Below, piece after piece: positions 26,901-35,363 of a stretch of DNA of 64,000 bases. The notes beneath the pieces were generated by a model. The model saw nothing but the letters and a program-made list of their open reading frames with translations, was not told the DNA's origin and did not search any database. The stretch comes from Melioribacteraceae bacterium (lineage in GTDB: Bacteria > Bacteroidota > Ignavibacteria > Ignavibacteriales > Melioribacteraceae). Numbering within the stretch: the stretch's first letter is position 1; every line of letters begins with the position of its first letter. The position numbers and the translations under genes were made by a program. The stretch spans positions 186,001 through 250,000 of the forward strand of contig JAIOZI010000001.1 in NCBI GenBank assembly GCA_021740785.1, in the 5' to 3' direction.

Positions 26901-28157
26901 CCCACTACTTTTATCGGTGACCTAAATTCAAACGGAGTGTTGGAAATCAGTATTCCGGAGAACGATTCGATATATTTTTATGAGTTCGATCAAGCGAAAG
27001 CGCCGAGTGTTCCAATAATTTTTGAGGCTTATTCATATGACACAATTAAAGTATTACTAAACTGGTTAGGCGATTTTGATAAAAGTCTAATCTATAAAAA
27101 AACAGATGAAAGTGAATATGAACTCTTCGATTCAACAATTGCAAATGAATATATTGATAGCAATACTATTCTTGGTTCGCAATATTCTTATTATATAGTT
27201 GGTTATAATAATTTATTTGAACAGAAATATTCGGTACCCAGTAGGATTATTAATATCACTCCGCATATTCCAATCGTTCTTGAAAATATTGATATTGTAT
27301 CCGGTAACTCATTAAAATTATCTTTCTCAGGAAAAATTGATAGGGAGCTGCCGGTTTCAAATTCAATTTTGATCAATGGTAAATCTGCAAACTCAGTAGG
27401 TTTGAGTTCAGAAAAAGAATATTTTGCTGCTTTCTCAGATGATTTTAAAGTAGGAAAAAATTTGCTCGAACTTCTAAATTTAATTGATTACTTCGGATCA
27501 CCAATTCAAGATGACTCGACTAGTTTCATATATACAAATGTAAATGACGAAAATAATTTTTACATTTCCCGTTTCCAAATTTTGAATGAAAATGAATTGA
27601 CAATTGAGTTTAATCAAAATGTTGATTCATTATCAGTTGTAAATAAATCAAACTATTCTTTTAATCCATCTAATTTTATCAGTTCAATTAGAATTGACAC
27701 TCAAGTAAGAAATAAAATTTTTCTGCAAACAGAATACCCGATAAAATCGATTGGAAAACAATATCAACTTACCCTGACGAATATTTATTCAGACGATGCA
27801 TCGGGAAACAGAATAATCAGAGAGGGGAGCGGCAGTACGATTGTATTGAATTCATTTGCAGAAAATTTAGCGGATGTTTTTGTATATCCCAATCCGGTTA
27901 AAGTAAACAACACGAATTCAGGTAAAATAATATTTGCCAATCTAACGGAAAATGCTGAAATTATTATTTTTGATATTAATGGTAATAAGATAAGCACTTT
28001 GAGTGAAAGTGATGGAAACGGAGGAGTCGAGTGGGATCTCAAAAATGATTTTGATCATATAGTCGGCAGTGGAATATATATATATATTGTAAGAGCATTA
28101 AATGAAGAAGGTAGTGAAATTGATAGATTTTTAGGTAAATTTGCCGTGTTAAAATGA
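23937..28157 (+). CDS. Secreted subtilisin-like protease (S8) with type IX secretion tail
   Basis: A 1406-residue exported protease. Signal peptide residues 1-20 (ending YSQ), a prodomain-like stretch to about 120, then the S8 domain with Asp150 (VIDTGIDYFHPD), His229 (NGHGTN), Asn321 and Ser383 (SGTSISAP). The long middle part includes FG-GAP/VCBS-like calcium motifs ('DYNQDGQTEI', 'DLNGDGIEEL', 'DLNSNGVLEI') and Fn3/Ig-like units. The last ~80 residues ('VFVYPNPVKVNN' to the end) form a Por/type IX sorting domain. I chose ATG 23937, which gives a clean signal peptide. It overlaps purF by eight bases and pgsA by four. Confidence 0.93.
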   Translation: MISRTIYLLLFLITVPTYSQNSLIIKLKDDVLSFQNAEELIKETIETTSGNTSYHINYKQVKLSPLTSNIAFSNYLVLSSIQEDFPFESVKNNLPNSDLIEHVDYNNIYKIDSVPNDSLYSEQWYISTVQADKAFEISSGSTDNVIGVIDTGIDYFHPDLINSLYINYGETGLDSNGVDKSFNGIDDDKNGYIDDYRGGDFVDKSWNMIDSTDGDYFDWDNDPFDENGHGTNIAGIIGAEQDNLIGIAGIAPGCKILNLRAFDKNGYGEEDDAAAAIIYAVDIGVKIINMSFGDAVYSHLLEDVIDYAHQNGVVLIGSAGNSSTDIPHYPSGFSQVISVNSTDANDNIASFSNFGNSIDLSAPGADIITTNINNSYKNVSGTSISAPFVSAAAALLLSQKNYTSAEIKQILKSTSEDIVNPGYDYYSGAGRLNLYRALLSQSREIIEIHAPQNDYHTASDSIMLNVSVLSSEFSHFKLDYGIGDNPINYSDLVSIENYQLLEKDIYHWDVRSLADTVFTLRLSVTKNNGTVTREFSRFQIDRSAPKIQLLGIGPVYEGLNSSFFTMIGTDDPSIAFMHYRKTGDSDFKKASMDGLQNNIYLTKNIHYCTISEVLENNTIYEVFFTAENKSGRSSTLIDNGGNYFRIKTARAPQIIQNYRQTYSLPLGTLYEQKISFFDGGTNQILLNTLEDPRTLKMYNFDGKFTEVSSLMNRRIPKAITDINNNFRNELISYLYPISYIDEQEVNYSSNILNIYKDSTNNRVLIDALDYNQDGQTEIFFNEQDSTLVSYQIREDFTMVELDRFENNNGSMQQLVDHGNIINITDLYCIQNSDGTGKIYFSDYEGDIIIIDFDKSGAFTNNQIIRTFLSGADCKFSSLKYNDQNLVAVLLHTPNSDQIQQLNLLYIFDPEISFIEPIEIIAFNDPIQSENLLPTKAKNNLSAADLNGDGIEELIISIFPNTYFLDFSDVEPVVTSYFSNGNLKANEAFPTTFIGDLNSNGVLEISIPENDSIYFYEFDQAKAPSVPIIFEAYSYDTIKVLLNWLGDFDKSLIYKKTDESEYELFDSTIANEYIDSNTILGSQYSYYIVGYNNLFEQKYSVPSRIINITPHIPIVLENIDIVSGNSLKLSFSGKIDRELPVSNSILINGKSANSVGLSSEKEYFAAFSDDFKVGKNLLELLNLIDYFGSPIQDDSTSFIYTNVNDENNFYISRFQILNENELTIEFNQNVDSLSVVNKSNYSFNPSNFISSIRIDTQVRNKIFLQTEYPIKSIGKQYQLTLTNIYSDDASGNRIIREGSGSTIVLNSFAENLADVFVYPNPVKVNNTNSGKIIFANLTENAEIIIFDINGNKISTLSESDGNGGVEWDLKNDFDHIVGSGIYIYIVRALNEEGSEIDRFLGKFAVLK

Positions 28158-28729
28158 AAATAAAATTCGCAGAAATAAATACGGTTTCCAATTATATCAG
28201 CTTATTAAGGGTGCTGCTCTTTTTCCCGATTTATTATTTTCTGGAAATAATGCACCAAGGATATGAATACAGAATTATTTTAGTAAGTCTTTTCTTATTT
28301 GGATTTATAACTGATATTTTGGATGGATTCCTAGCAAGAAAATTAAACCAGGTTTCCGAAGCCGGGAAAATTATTGATCCTTTTGCAGATAAATTATTAA
28401 TAGGGATGATCGTAATCAAACTTTATTTATTAGGTGAAGTTCCCGGAATATTTTTCTGGACGATTATTCTAAGAGATGTATTAATTTTCCTTGCCGGAAT
28501 TTATGTTAGTAAAAAAATAGGGAAAGTTTTACCTTCCAACCTTCTCGGAAAAATCACTGTTTTTTTAATTGGAAATTTTCTCATTGCAATTGTACTCAAT
28601 GTAAAAGTAATACCCTGGTTATTTGATACGCTGCTCTATCTTTGTATTTTTATGAGTTTTATGTCACTCCTGGGATATGGTTTAAGAGCGTATGAAAATA
28701 TAAAATGGAAACAAAATGAAACTATTTAA
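28154..28729 (+). CDS. pgsA: CDP-diacylglycerol-glycerol-3-phosphate 3-phosphatidyltransferase
   Basis: A 191-residue integral membrane enzyme of the CDP-alcohol phosphatidyltransferase family, giving phosphatidylglycerol-phosphate. The active-site motif D-x2-DG-x2-AR-x8-G-x3-D-x3-D is complete, with Asp54, Asp57, Asp75 and Asp79. About five to six helices are visible. Assignment as PgsA over phosphatidylserine or cardiolipin-type relatives rests on length and similarity ('NYISLLRVLLFFPIYYFL'). It overlaps the subtilase by four bases and ftsY by 14. Confidence 0.86.
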   Translation: MKIKFAEINTVSNYISLLRVLLFFPIYYFLEIMHQGYEYRIILVSLFLFGFITDILDGFLARKLNQVSEAGKIIDPFADKLLIGMIVIKLYLLGEVPGIFFWTIILRDVLIFLAGIYVSKKIGKVLPSNLLGKITVFLIGNFLIAIVLNVKVIPWLFDTLLYLCIFMSFMSLLGYGLRAYENIKWKQNETI

Positions 28730-29654
28730 GAACCTAAATTTTGATAAACTAAAATCGGGATTAAACAAGACCCGCGAAAAATTAGTAGATAGAATATCTG
28801 AAACAGTAAGCGGTAAAGCTAAAATAGATGATGCAACTCTCGACGATCTTGAGGAAATTCTTATCACCAGTGATATCGGTCTCGATACTGCTGAAGATAT
28901 TATTGAACGGACAAGAAAATCATTAAGGAATGAACCTGAAAGAAACTCTGAAACAGTTTTACGGATCATAAAGCAGGAACTCATTAATGTTCTAAAAGAA
29001 CACAGTTTTGAAACAGAATACGAAAAATTAGAAAAATATCAACCGTTTGTTATCTTGATTGTTGGTGTAAATGGAGCAGGGAAGACGACTACAATCGGGA
29101 AATTAGCTCATAATTACAAGCGAGCCGGTTTAAAAGTAGTGATCGGTTCAGCGGATACATTCAGAGCTGCGGCTAATGAACAATTGGAAGTTTGGGCAAA
29201 CCGCGCCGGAGTTGAGTTAATTCAAAGAGAATCGGGAGCAGATCCTTCATCCGTTGCATTCGATACACTTTCATCTGCTAAAGAGACAAATGCCGATATT
29301 GTACTGATTGATACAGCCGGAAGATTGCATACAAAACATAACCTGATGGAAGAATTAAAAAAAATAAAGCGTGTTATGTCAAAAGTATTGGACTATGCTC
29401 CCAATGAAATATTTTTGGTTTTGGATGGAAATACAGGACAAAACGCACTTTTACAAGCAAAAGAATTTACAAAATATACAGAGATTTCGGGTTTGATTAT
29501 CACCAAACTAGACGGGACTGCCAAAGGCGGAGTCATTTTCCAGGCATGCTCCGAGCAAAATGTGCCGGTAAGATATATTGGGGTCGGTGAGGGAATTGAA
29601 GATCTCCAATCATTTGAGCCTGACAAATTTGTAGATGCATTATTCACAAAATAG
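28716..29654 (+). CDS. ftsY: Signal recognition particle receptor FtsY
   Basis: A 312-residue SRP GTPase that docks ribosome-SRP complexes at the membrane for co-translational insertion. The N-domain helices lead to the G domain, with P-loop GVNGAGKT at 117-124, 'SADTFRAAANEQLE', 'DTAGR' and 'TKLDGTAKGG'. There is no long acidic A domain, as is common outside enterobacteria. It overlaps the end of pgsA, so the operon purF-subtilase-pgsA-ftsY is continuous. Confidence 0.96.
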   Translation: MKLFKNLNFDKLKSGLNKTREKLVDRISETVSGKAKIDDATLDDLEEILITSDIGLDTAEDIIERTRKSLRNEPERNSETVLRIIKQELINVLKEHSFETEYEKLEKYQPFVILIVGVNGAGKTTTIGKLAHNYKRAGLKVVIGSADTFRAAANEQLEVWANRAGVELIQRESGADPSSVAFDTLSSAKETNADIVLIDTAGRLHTKHNLMEELKKIKRVMSKVLDYAPNEIFLVLDGNTGQNALLQAKEFTKYTEISGLIITKLDGTAKGGVIFQACSEQNVPVRYIGVGEGIEDLQSFEPDKFVDALFTK

Positions 29655-29729
29655 ATAATGGTTGATGTATATTTATCTATTAGATTATTAATTAACAGTT
29701 TACAACCACTTATATCATGTTGAATATAA

Positions 29730-30647
29730 TTGAAAAAAATATATTTTATTGTAAACCCTAAAGCCGGTAAGGGAAAGGGAGAATCCACTTATGAAATTAT
29801 TAAAAATGAATTAAATGAGTGTGATCCCAATAGATTTATTCTTTATCGTACTGAGAATCCTCATCATGCCACAACTATAACTAAAAATATTGATGACAAT
29901 TCTATTGTTTTTGCAGTTGGCGGCGACGGAACAGTAAACGAGGTTCTTAATGGCATTGATTTAAATAAAGATATAGTTTTTGGCGTGCTCCCGATTGGTT
30001 CCGGTAATGATTTTGCTAAGAATGTAAAAACATCAACTAGTATAAAAGATTTAGTTAATAAAATAAAAATGGATTCGTATAACATCCGGCAAGTTGATCT
30101 TGGAAATGCCTTAATTTCTGAGGAGGGAAGTGATGCTGAGATCCATACAAAATTTATTAACGCCTTGGGAATTGGTTTCGATGCATATGTAGCATTCCTT
30201 AATCAAAATTCAAAAGTATTTAATGGATTAATCTCATATATATTCGCTGTTTTTAAAGCCGTTTCAAAAGTTAAATTCGTAGATGCCGAATTTGAAATTG
30301 AGAATGAGACGATTTCAGGTGAAAAACTAATTGTAACTTTAGGTAATGGTCATTGCTCCGGCGGTGGGTTTTATCTAAATCCCGGCGCTGTGATTGATGA
30401 CGGGATTTTGAATCTTACAACTATTGAAAAAATTGGAAAACTGCGAATATTAAAAGAACTGCCTAAAGCTCTTTTTAATAAACTGGAAACTATAGATATA
30501 GCAAAAATGTATAAATTCGAGCAGATTGATATTCGTCTGAAATCCGGTAATTTTGTTCACACAGATGGTGAAGTTGTAACCGCTAATGCAACCAGGATTA
30601 AAGTAAATATTATTAAATCCGGGATTAAGATTATAAACTTATTATGA
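29730..30647 (+). CDS. Diacylglycerol-kinase-family lipid kinase
   Basis: A 305-residue member of the YegS/BmrU/DagK group. 'FIVNPKAGKGKGE' and the nucleotide-binding GGDGT at residues 64-68 ('VGGDGTVNEVLNG'), followed by 'LPIGSGNDFAK', are diagnostic. It phosphorylates a lipid such as diacylglycerol or a related substrate; undecaprenol is less likely from sequence. The start is TTG 29730 without a strong ribosome site. The small basic membrane peptide gene overlaps its stop by four bases. Confidence 0.88.
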   Translation: MKKIYFIVNPKAGKGKGESTYEIIKNELNECDPNRFILYRTENPHHATTITKNIDDNSIVFAVGGDGTVNEVLNGIDLNKDIVFGVLPIGSGNDFAKNVKTSTSIKDLVNKIKMDSYNIRQVDLGNALISEEGSDAEIHTKFINALGIGFDAYVAFLNQNSKVFNGLISYIFAVFKAVSKVKFVDAEFEIENETISGEKLIVTLGNGHCSGGGFYLNPGAVIDDGILNLTTIEKIGKLRILKELPKALFNKLETIDIAKMYKFEQIDIRLKSGNFVHTDGEVVTANATRIKVNIIKSGIKIINLL

Positions 30648-30853
30648 TTACAAAGCGACCAAGACATAGAGTTTTTGATTTCACACCTCAGCATTATGAT
30701 CCTGAGAAGGATCCCGACAACCGTGAAAAAAGAAAAAAACGTCTTCGACTTAGATATCAACGCAAGCATGCCAGAGGTAAGAAACTCCCGATATTTTACA
30801 TTATTCTTTTTATAATAATTTTATTTCTTTACTTAAAATTTAGCGGTAATTGA
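30644..30853 (+). CDS. Small basic single-pass membrane protein (69 aa)
   Basis: Not recognised as a named family. Residues 1-47 are strongly basic ('KRKKRLRLRYQRKHARGKK'), and 48-66 form one hydrophobic helix. This would place a positively charged tail in the cytoplasm next to the membrane. Its ATG overlaps the stop of the lipid kinase gene (ATGA), suggesting coupled translation and a link to membrane lipid or nucleic acid handling; that link is inference. Confidence 0.62.
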   Translation: MITKRPRHRVFDFTPQHYDPEKDPDNREKRKKRLRLRYQRKHARGKKLPIFYIILFIIILFLYLKFSGN

Positions 30854-30861
30854 TATAATTA

Positions 30862-31062
30862 ACTCACGTTACGCAAACTCATATTTAAATTTGCCACGAC
30901 CTTTGGACGCTCGCTTAAAAGCCCAGCCAAAATAGGCTAGATTCAAACTTAGCGAGATGAATCTTGCCTGCCTCGGCGGCAGACGGGCTCTACAATTAAC
31001 ATTTTCACACAAGCTCTAACTGTCGGGGGGGTCATTTAATACAATCTCTACGTAACGTGAGT
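30862..31062. mobile_element. MITE-like non-coding element (201 bp)
   Basis: The element is bounded by perfect 12-bp terminal inverted repeats, ACTCACGTTACG (30862-30873) and CGTAACGTGAGT (31051-31062). The 5-bp direct repeat AATTA lies immediately outside both ends (30857-30861 and 31063-31067), as expected of a target-site duplication. The inside has no open reading frame but a GC-rich hairpin (CTGCC-TCGGC-GGCAG, about 30970-30985) that stands out from its AT-rich surroundings. It lies between two convergent genes. It is most simply a miniature inverted-repeat transposable element mobilised by a transposase elsewhere. Confidence 0.72.
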
Positions 31063-31133
31063 AATTAAGTAGAGTAAAGAGGATTTTGTGTAAATACACT
31101 AGTTTACATAATATATATTATGCGACATTTTTG

Positions 31134-33215
31134 TTACAGCTCATTCATCGTTTCAATGTTTTCATCAGTCCCAAATATTACCAGCCAATCATCTTTTGCA
31201 ATTATATATTTCGGGTCCGGTACTATCAAGTTCGTTTCGTCATTTTCATTCATCAAAGAATTTATCTGTTTCTTAATCATCAATACTTCTAGTCCATATT
31301 TATTTCGAAGTTTTAATTCAGATAATGTTTTACCGACAAATTCATCCGGCACCATTCGTTCAACAATTGAATATCCTTCAGCAATTTTTGAAGCCTTTTT
31401 CCTGTTAATCGTTTTGATTTCATGAACAAAGTTATCAGCTAAATTATATTTGAAGCTCTCTTTATTATATGCTTTTATTACGTCTTGCTTGGATATTATT
31501 CCTAAAATTTCACCAGATATTTCTGAACTTCGAACTAATAATTCATCCAAATCTTCTTTACCGAAGATTTTCATAACTTTCTCTAAATCATCACTGGTCT
31601 CTACACTAATTACCTGATTACTTGCAATATCACCGGCAACCAGCATATCACGTACCTGTTCATATTCAGAAATTATCGGTCGTAACTCGTTTTGCGTAAT
31701 TATTCCATTTATATCACCTGAATCATTCGTTGTGTAGAATGTGCTGAACGGACTCTCCATGAGCATACTGATAAGTTTTGTTAAACTTAAATCATATGGC
31801 ACTATTTGAATTTCTTTCTTCATTACATCTTCTACTGTAAGCTGCCTTAAAATATTTGATTCCCTTCCTTGAGAAATATTGTATCCTTCTCTCTCAAGAT
31901 GCTTCACGTGAATTGACCCTTTTAATACAATCTGGACTAAAGTTGTACTCAGAACCACGGCAAGCATTAAAGGCAGAATAAATGTATAATCCTGTGTCAT
32001 TTCGAAAATAATTAAAATTGCAGAGATGGGAATCGAATTAATACCTCCAAGAACAGCACCCATTGAAACAAGAATATATGTAGTCGGATCAGTATTTAAA
32101 CCGAAGAAATAATTTATCCCATGAGAAAATAAAAACCCAAAGCATGCTCCCATAAATAATGACGGAGCAAATAGACCTCCGAATCCACCGGAATTTAATA
32201 TCAAAGGAACCAGAAGAAATTTTATTATTAGTAAAATCAGCGCCACGTCCCATAATGTTTTTGAAGCTAATAAATGATTTATTCCATCATAACCGATACC
32301 GAAAATATCTTTGTAAAAAAATCCGGCTGTACCCATAACCAAACCGATACTTACCATCAACACCATTTGAGGTACGCGGGTTAAGACTTTCTTTTTGAAA
32401 AATCTTTCGACCGAGCTTGAGTATCTTATGAATAAAATGGAAAGTAAACCTGCTCCCAAACCTAAAATTATATACAAGTAAAAGTATTGATAACTTCCAA
32501 TCTCAGGTGAAGTAAATTGGAATATAGATACATTTCCTAAAAATATTCTCGATATTGCACTTGCCGTAACCGATGCAAGGATCAGTGCGGAAAATGTTGG
32601 CGTTTGAAAATCATTGAGTAAAATAATTTCGAGTGCGAAGAATATTCCACCGAGCGGAGTGTTAAATATTGCAGCTATTGCAGCGCCTGCACCTGCAGCG
32701 GTAAACATTCTGCGGCGGTTATCTGAAAGACCCAGCAAATTTCCCAATTTACTGGCTACTCCGCCTCCTATTTGAGCCGCCGGTCCTTCAGGTCCAACCG
32801 TATTACCTGAACCAATTGAAATAACCGGGGCAATAAAATGAAATATTGTTTCTCTAAACGGTATGTATCCGCCGCGTAATGCAACGGATTTAATTACTTC
32901 AGATACTCCCCTCTTTGATGCAATTTTAGGTTTGATTTTAATCATGATGCTTTGAATCAGCATACCCAAAGCAGGTAAAACTATAACAGCGGCAGTACCG
33001 AGAAAAAAGAGCCCGTCGATTGTTTGTTCAAAAAAAAGGGAGTTGAAAAATTCTATTGAATTGTGAAATATTACTGCAGAGATTCCTGCTACTGCCCCTG
33101 TAATAATAGCGAAGAAACTAAAAACAGCATATTCAGGAAATGTTACTTTCCTGAATAGCTGTTGAAATTTATTTCCGAAATTATTTTCAAAATATTTTTT
33201 CGCTAATTTAATCAC
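31134..33215 (-). CDS. ClC-family chloride channel/antiporter with CBS and TrkA-C domains
   Basis: A 693-residue membrane protein. The ClC core (about residues 25-440) shows 'GVSEVIKSVALRGG', 'GSGNTVGPEGPAAQIG' with the gating Glu143, and 'GGFGGLFAPSLFMG'. A CBS pair follows (about 455-575, 'LTVEDVMKKEIQIVPYDLS'), then a C-terminal TrkA-C-like domain (about 610-693). The kept gating Glu suggests proton-coupled exchange, but the subtype is open. The start is GTG 33215 without a clear ribosome site. It follows hbd by 22 bases. Confidence 0.9.
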   Translation of the reverse strand: MIKLAKKYFENNFGNKFQQLFRKVTFPEYAVFSFFAIITGAVAGISAVIFHNSIEFFNSLFFEQTIDGLFFLGTAAVIVLPALGMLIQSIMIKIKPKIASKRGVSEVIKSVALRGGYIPFRETIFHFIAPVISIGSGNTVGPEGPAAQIGGGVASKLGNLLGLSDNRRRMFTAAGAGAAIAAIFNTPLGGIFFALEIILLNDFQTPTFSALILASVTASAISRIFLGNVSIFQFTSPEIGSYQYFYLYIILGLGAGLLSILFIRYSSSVERFFKKKVLTRVPQMVLMVSIGLVMGTAGFFYKDIFGIGYDGINHLLASKTLWDVALILLIIKFLLVPLILNSGGFGGLFAPSLFMGACFGFLFSHGINYFFGLNTDPTTYILVSMGAVLGGINSIPISAILIIFEMTQDYTFILPLMLAVVLSTTLVQIVLKGSIHVKHLEREGYNISQGRESNILRQLTVEDVMKKEIQIVPYDLSLTKLISMLMESPFSTFYTTNDSGDINGIITQNELRPIISEYEQVRDMLVAGDIASNQVISVETSDDLEKVMKIFGKEDLDELLVRSSEISGEILGIISKQDVIKAYNKESFKYNLADNFVHEIKTINRKKASKIAEGYSIVERMVPDEFVGKTLSELKLRNKYGLEVLMIKKQINSLMNENDETNLIVPDPKYIIAKDDWLVIFGTDENIETMNEL

Positions 33216-33237
33216 CGCAGTACAGGTACCAACCTAT

Positions 33238-34089
33238 CTAATCATACTTATAAAAGCCTTCGCCGTTCTTTCTGCCTAATTTATTAGCAGCTACCATTTT
33301 CTTCAGAAGCGGACAAGGTCTGTATTTAGGATCATTGAATCCTTCATATAAGACTTCCATGATTGCCAAACATATGTCCAACCCGATAAAATCCGCAAGT
33401 GTAAGCGGACCCATAGGATGGTTCATACCTAGTTTCATCACTGTATCAATCGCTTCCGGAGCGGCAACACCTTCATATAAAGCAAATATAGCTTCGTTAA
33501 TCATAGGCATTAGAATTCTGTTCGAAATAAATCCAGGGTAATCATGCACTTCTACAGGTGTTTTACCTAATTTTTCCGAAGTCTCTTTAATTAGCTTATA
33601 TGTTTCATCACTTGTTGAATAACCGCGGATAATTTCTACCAATTTCATTACCGGAACCGGATTCATGAAATGCATACCTATAAACTTATCGGGACGAACA
33701 TTTGCAGCAAGTTCCGTTATTGAAATCGATGAAGTATTCGATGCGAATATTGCTTCCGGTTTAACTTTATTTTGGAGTATGTTGAAAACCTTCATTTTGG
33801 CATCCCGGTTTTCAAGAATTGCTTCAACTACCAACTCAACATCAGCATCAACATTTTCAACACCTAAAACAGGTTTGATATTCGAGATAGTTTTTTCTTT
33901 TTCTTCGGCGCTAATGAATTCTTTTTTTACCTGCCTATCCAAATTTTTGTTGATAGTCTGCATTGCCCTGTCAATAAAAGCTTGTTCAACTTCTACTAAT
34001 TGCACTTTGAAATCATGTTGCGCAAAAACGTGAGCGATTCCATTACCCATCGTACCGCCGCCGATTACAGCCACTTTATTGATACTCAT
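33238..34089 (-). CDS. hbd: 3-hydroxybutyryl-CoA dehydrogenase
   Basis: A 283-residue NAD(P)-dependent enzyme that oxidises or reduces 3-hydroxyacyl-CoA. The Rossmann motif 'AVIGGGTMGNGIAHVFA' starts at residue 7. 'GMHFMNPVPVMKLVEII' holds the catalytic His, and 'PGFISNRILMPMINEA' and 'GMNHPMGPLTLADFIG' are family signatures. Length is standard for Hbd/PaaH. It lies between thiolase (12 bases upstream) and the ClC gene. The pair could work in butyrate-type metabolism or fatty acid oxidation; direction is not given by sequence. Confidence 0.95.
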   Translation of the reverse strand: MSINKVAVIGGGTMGNGIAHVFAQHDFKVQLVEVEQAFIDRAMQTINKNLDRQVKKEFISAEEKEKTISNIKPVLGVENVDADVELVVEAILENRDAKMKVFNILQNKVKPEAIFASNTSSISITELAANVRPDKFIGMHFMNPVPVMKLVEIIRGYSTSDETYKLIKETSEKLGKTPVEVHDYPGFISNRILMPMINEAIFALYEGVAAPEAIDTVMKLGMNHPMGPLTLADFIGLDICLAIMEVLYEGFNDPKYRPCPLLKKMVAANKLGRKNGEGFYKYD

Positions 34090-34101
34090 AATTCACCTCA
34101 A

Positions 34102-35274
34102 TTATTGTTTTACAATAACCGCTGATGCTTCCCCGCCGCCGATACAGAGAGAAGCCAAGCCATATTTTGATTTTCTTCTTTTCATTTCATAAAGCAAGGT
34201 AACTAATATTCTTGCACCACTAGCACCAATCGGATGCCCCAGTGCAATTGCGCCGCCGTTCACATTAATATTTGATCCGTCAAGACCCAATATTTGATTG
34301 ACGGCAAGTGATACAACTGCAAATGCTTCGTTTATTTCAAACAGATCAATATCTTCTTTCCCGAGATTGGCTTTTAATAATGCTTTTGTTATTGCATCTG
34401 CAGGAGCAGTCGTAAATTCGATTGGAGCTTTCGCAGCAGAAGCCTGGCTAACTAGTTCTACAATAGGGGTCAGTCCCAGTTCTTTTGCCTTCTCTTCAGC
34501 CATTACCAATAAAGCAGCGGCTCCATCATTTATAGAAGAAGCGTTTGCAGCGGTAACTACACCGTTCTTATCGAATGCAGGGCGAAGACTTGAAACTTTA
34601 TCAAAACGTACTTTCTGCGGTTCTTCATCATCGGAAACTATATCTTCCCCTTTCCTGGTTTTTATCGTCACCGGGATAATCTCATCACTAAAGGTCTTAT
34701 TTTCTTGAGCCGCTTGTGCTTTCTTATAAGAATTAACTGCAAATTCATCTAATTGTTCGCGGGTAAATTTAAAGTCACGTGCACATGATTCAGCGCAGTT
34801 TCCCATGTGGATATCATTATAGACATCCCAGAGACCGTCTTTAACCATAGAGTCTTCGATTGATCCATGTCCCAATCTATAACCTGATCTTGCTTTAGGT
34901 AATAAATAAGGTGCATTAGACATACTCTCCATACCGCCGGCAATAATAATATCGGCATCACCGGTTTGGATTGCCTGTTGAGCCAGCATAACTGCTTTCA
35001 ACCCGCTTCCGCACATTTTATTAATCGTTAAGCACTCAGTTTTATCCGGTAGACCGGCATACAGAGCGGCTTGTCTAGCAGGCGCTTGACCAACGCCGGC
35101 TGGCAGTACGTTGCCCATAATCACTTCATCAATTAAATTTTTGTCGATGCCTGTATCATTCAATACAGCTTCAATTGCAATTTTTCCAAGTTCAGTAACT
35201 TTCAATGAAGATAAAGTTCCTTGGAAAGCTCCAATAGGTGTTCGTTTTGCCGAGACAATTACAGCTTTTCTCAT
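34102..35274 (-). CDS. Acetyl-CoA C-acetyltransferase (thiolase)
   Basis: A 390-residue type II thiolase. The acyl-accepting Cys88 lies in 'TINKMCGSGLKAVMLA'; the other catalytic parts are 'NVNGGAIALGHPIGASGARI' with its His and 'ASLCIGGGEASAVIV' with the second Cys. It condenses two acetyl-CoA or cleaves acetoacetyl-CoA. It is followed after 12 bases by hbd. It starts 80 bases downstream of the ricT stop, with a terminator between, so it heads its own operon. Confidence 0.95.
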   Translation of the reverse strand: MRKAVIVSAKRTPIGAFQGTLSSLKVTELGKIAIEAVLNDTGIDKNLIDEVIMGNVLPAGVGQAPARQAALYAGLPDKTECLTINKMCGSGLKAVMLAQQAIQTGDADIIIAGGMESMSNAPYLLPKARSGYRLGHGSIEDSMVKDGLWDVYNDIHMGNCAESCARDFKFTREQLDEFAVNSYKKAQAAQENKTFSDEIIPVTIKTRKGEDIVSDDEEPQKVRFDKVSSLRPAFDKNGVVTAANASSINDGAAALLVMAEEKAKELGLTPIVELVSQASAAKAPIEFTTAPADAITKALLKANLGKEDIDLFEINEAFAVVSLAVNQILGLDGSNINVNGGAIALGHPIGASGARILVTLLYEMKRRKSKYGLASLCIGGGEASAVIVKQ

Positions 35275-35310
35275 ACAAACCTCTTAGATTTATAATGGAA
35301 TAATGTTATG

Positions 35311-35363
35311 AAAAATAAAAAGAATCCCAACCAGAAAAAACCGGAAATTTACAACTAGGATTC
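35311..35363 (-). terminator. Intrinsic terminator of the ricT operon
   Basis: On the minus strand, a 12-bp stem (35363-35352 with 35333-35322, several G-U pairs) is followed at once by TTTTTATTTTT (35321-35311). The 5' arm overlaps the ricT stop codon. It separates the ricT unit from the thiolase operon. Confidence 0.75.

Noticed and set aside
28073-28086. Short TA dinucleotide run (TATATATATATAT) in the subtilase gene
   Set aside because: It encodes Ile-Tyr-Ile-Tyr-Ile in the sorting domain and is explained by the coding sequence.
31086-31425. Plus-strand open frames after the MITE-like element
   Set aside because: They lie antisense to the ClC gene's C-terminal part and have no recognisable domain or ribosome site.
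31901-31916. parS-like sequence with a perfect TTCACGTGAA core (TGCTTCACGTGAATTG)
   Set aside because: It matches the parS consensus at only 12 of 16 positions and lies in the coding part of the ClC gene, 12 kb from parAB. A ChIP experiment could test it, but by sequence it is probably chance.
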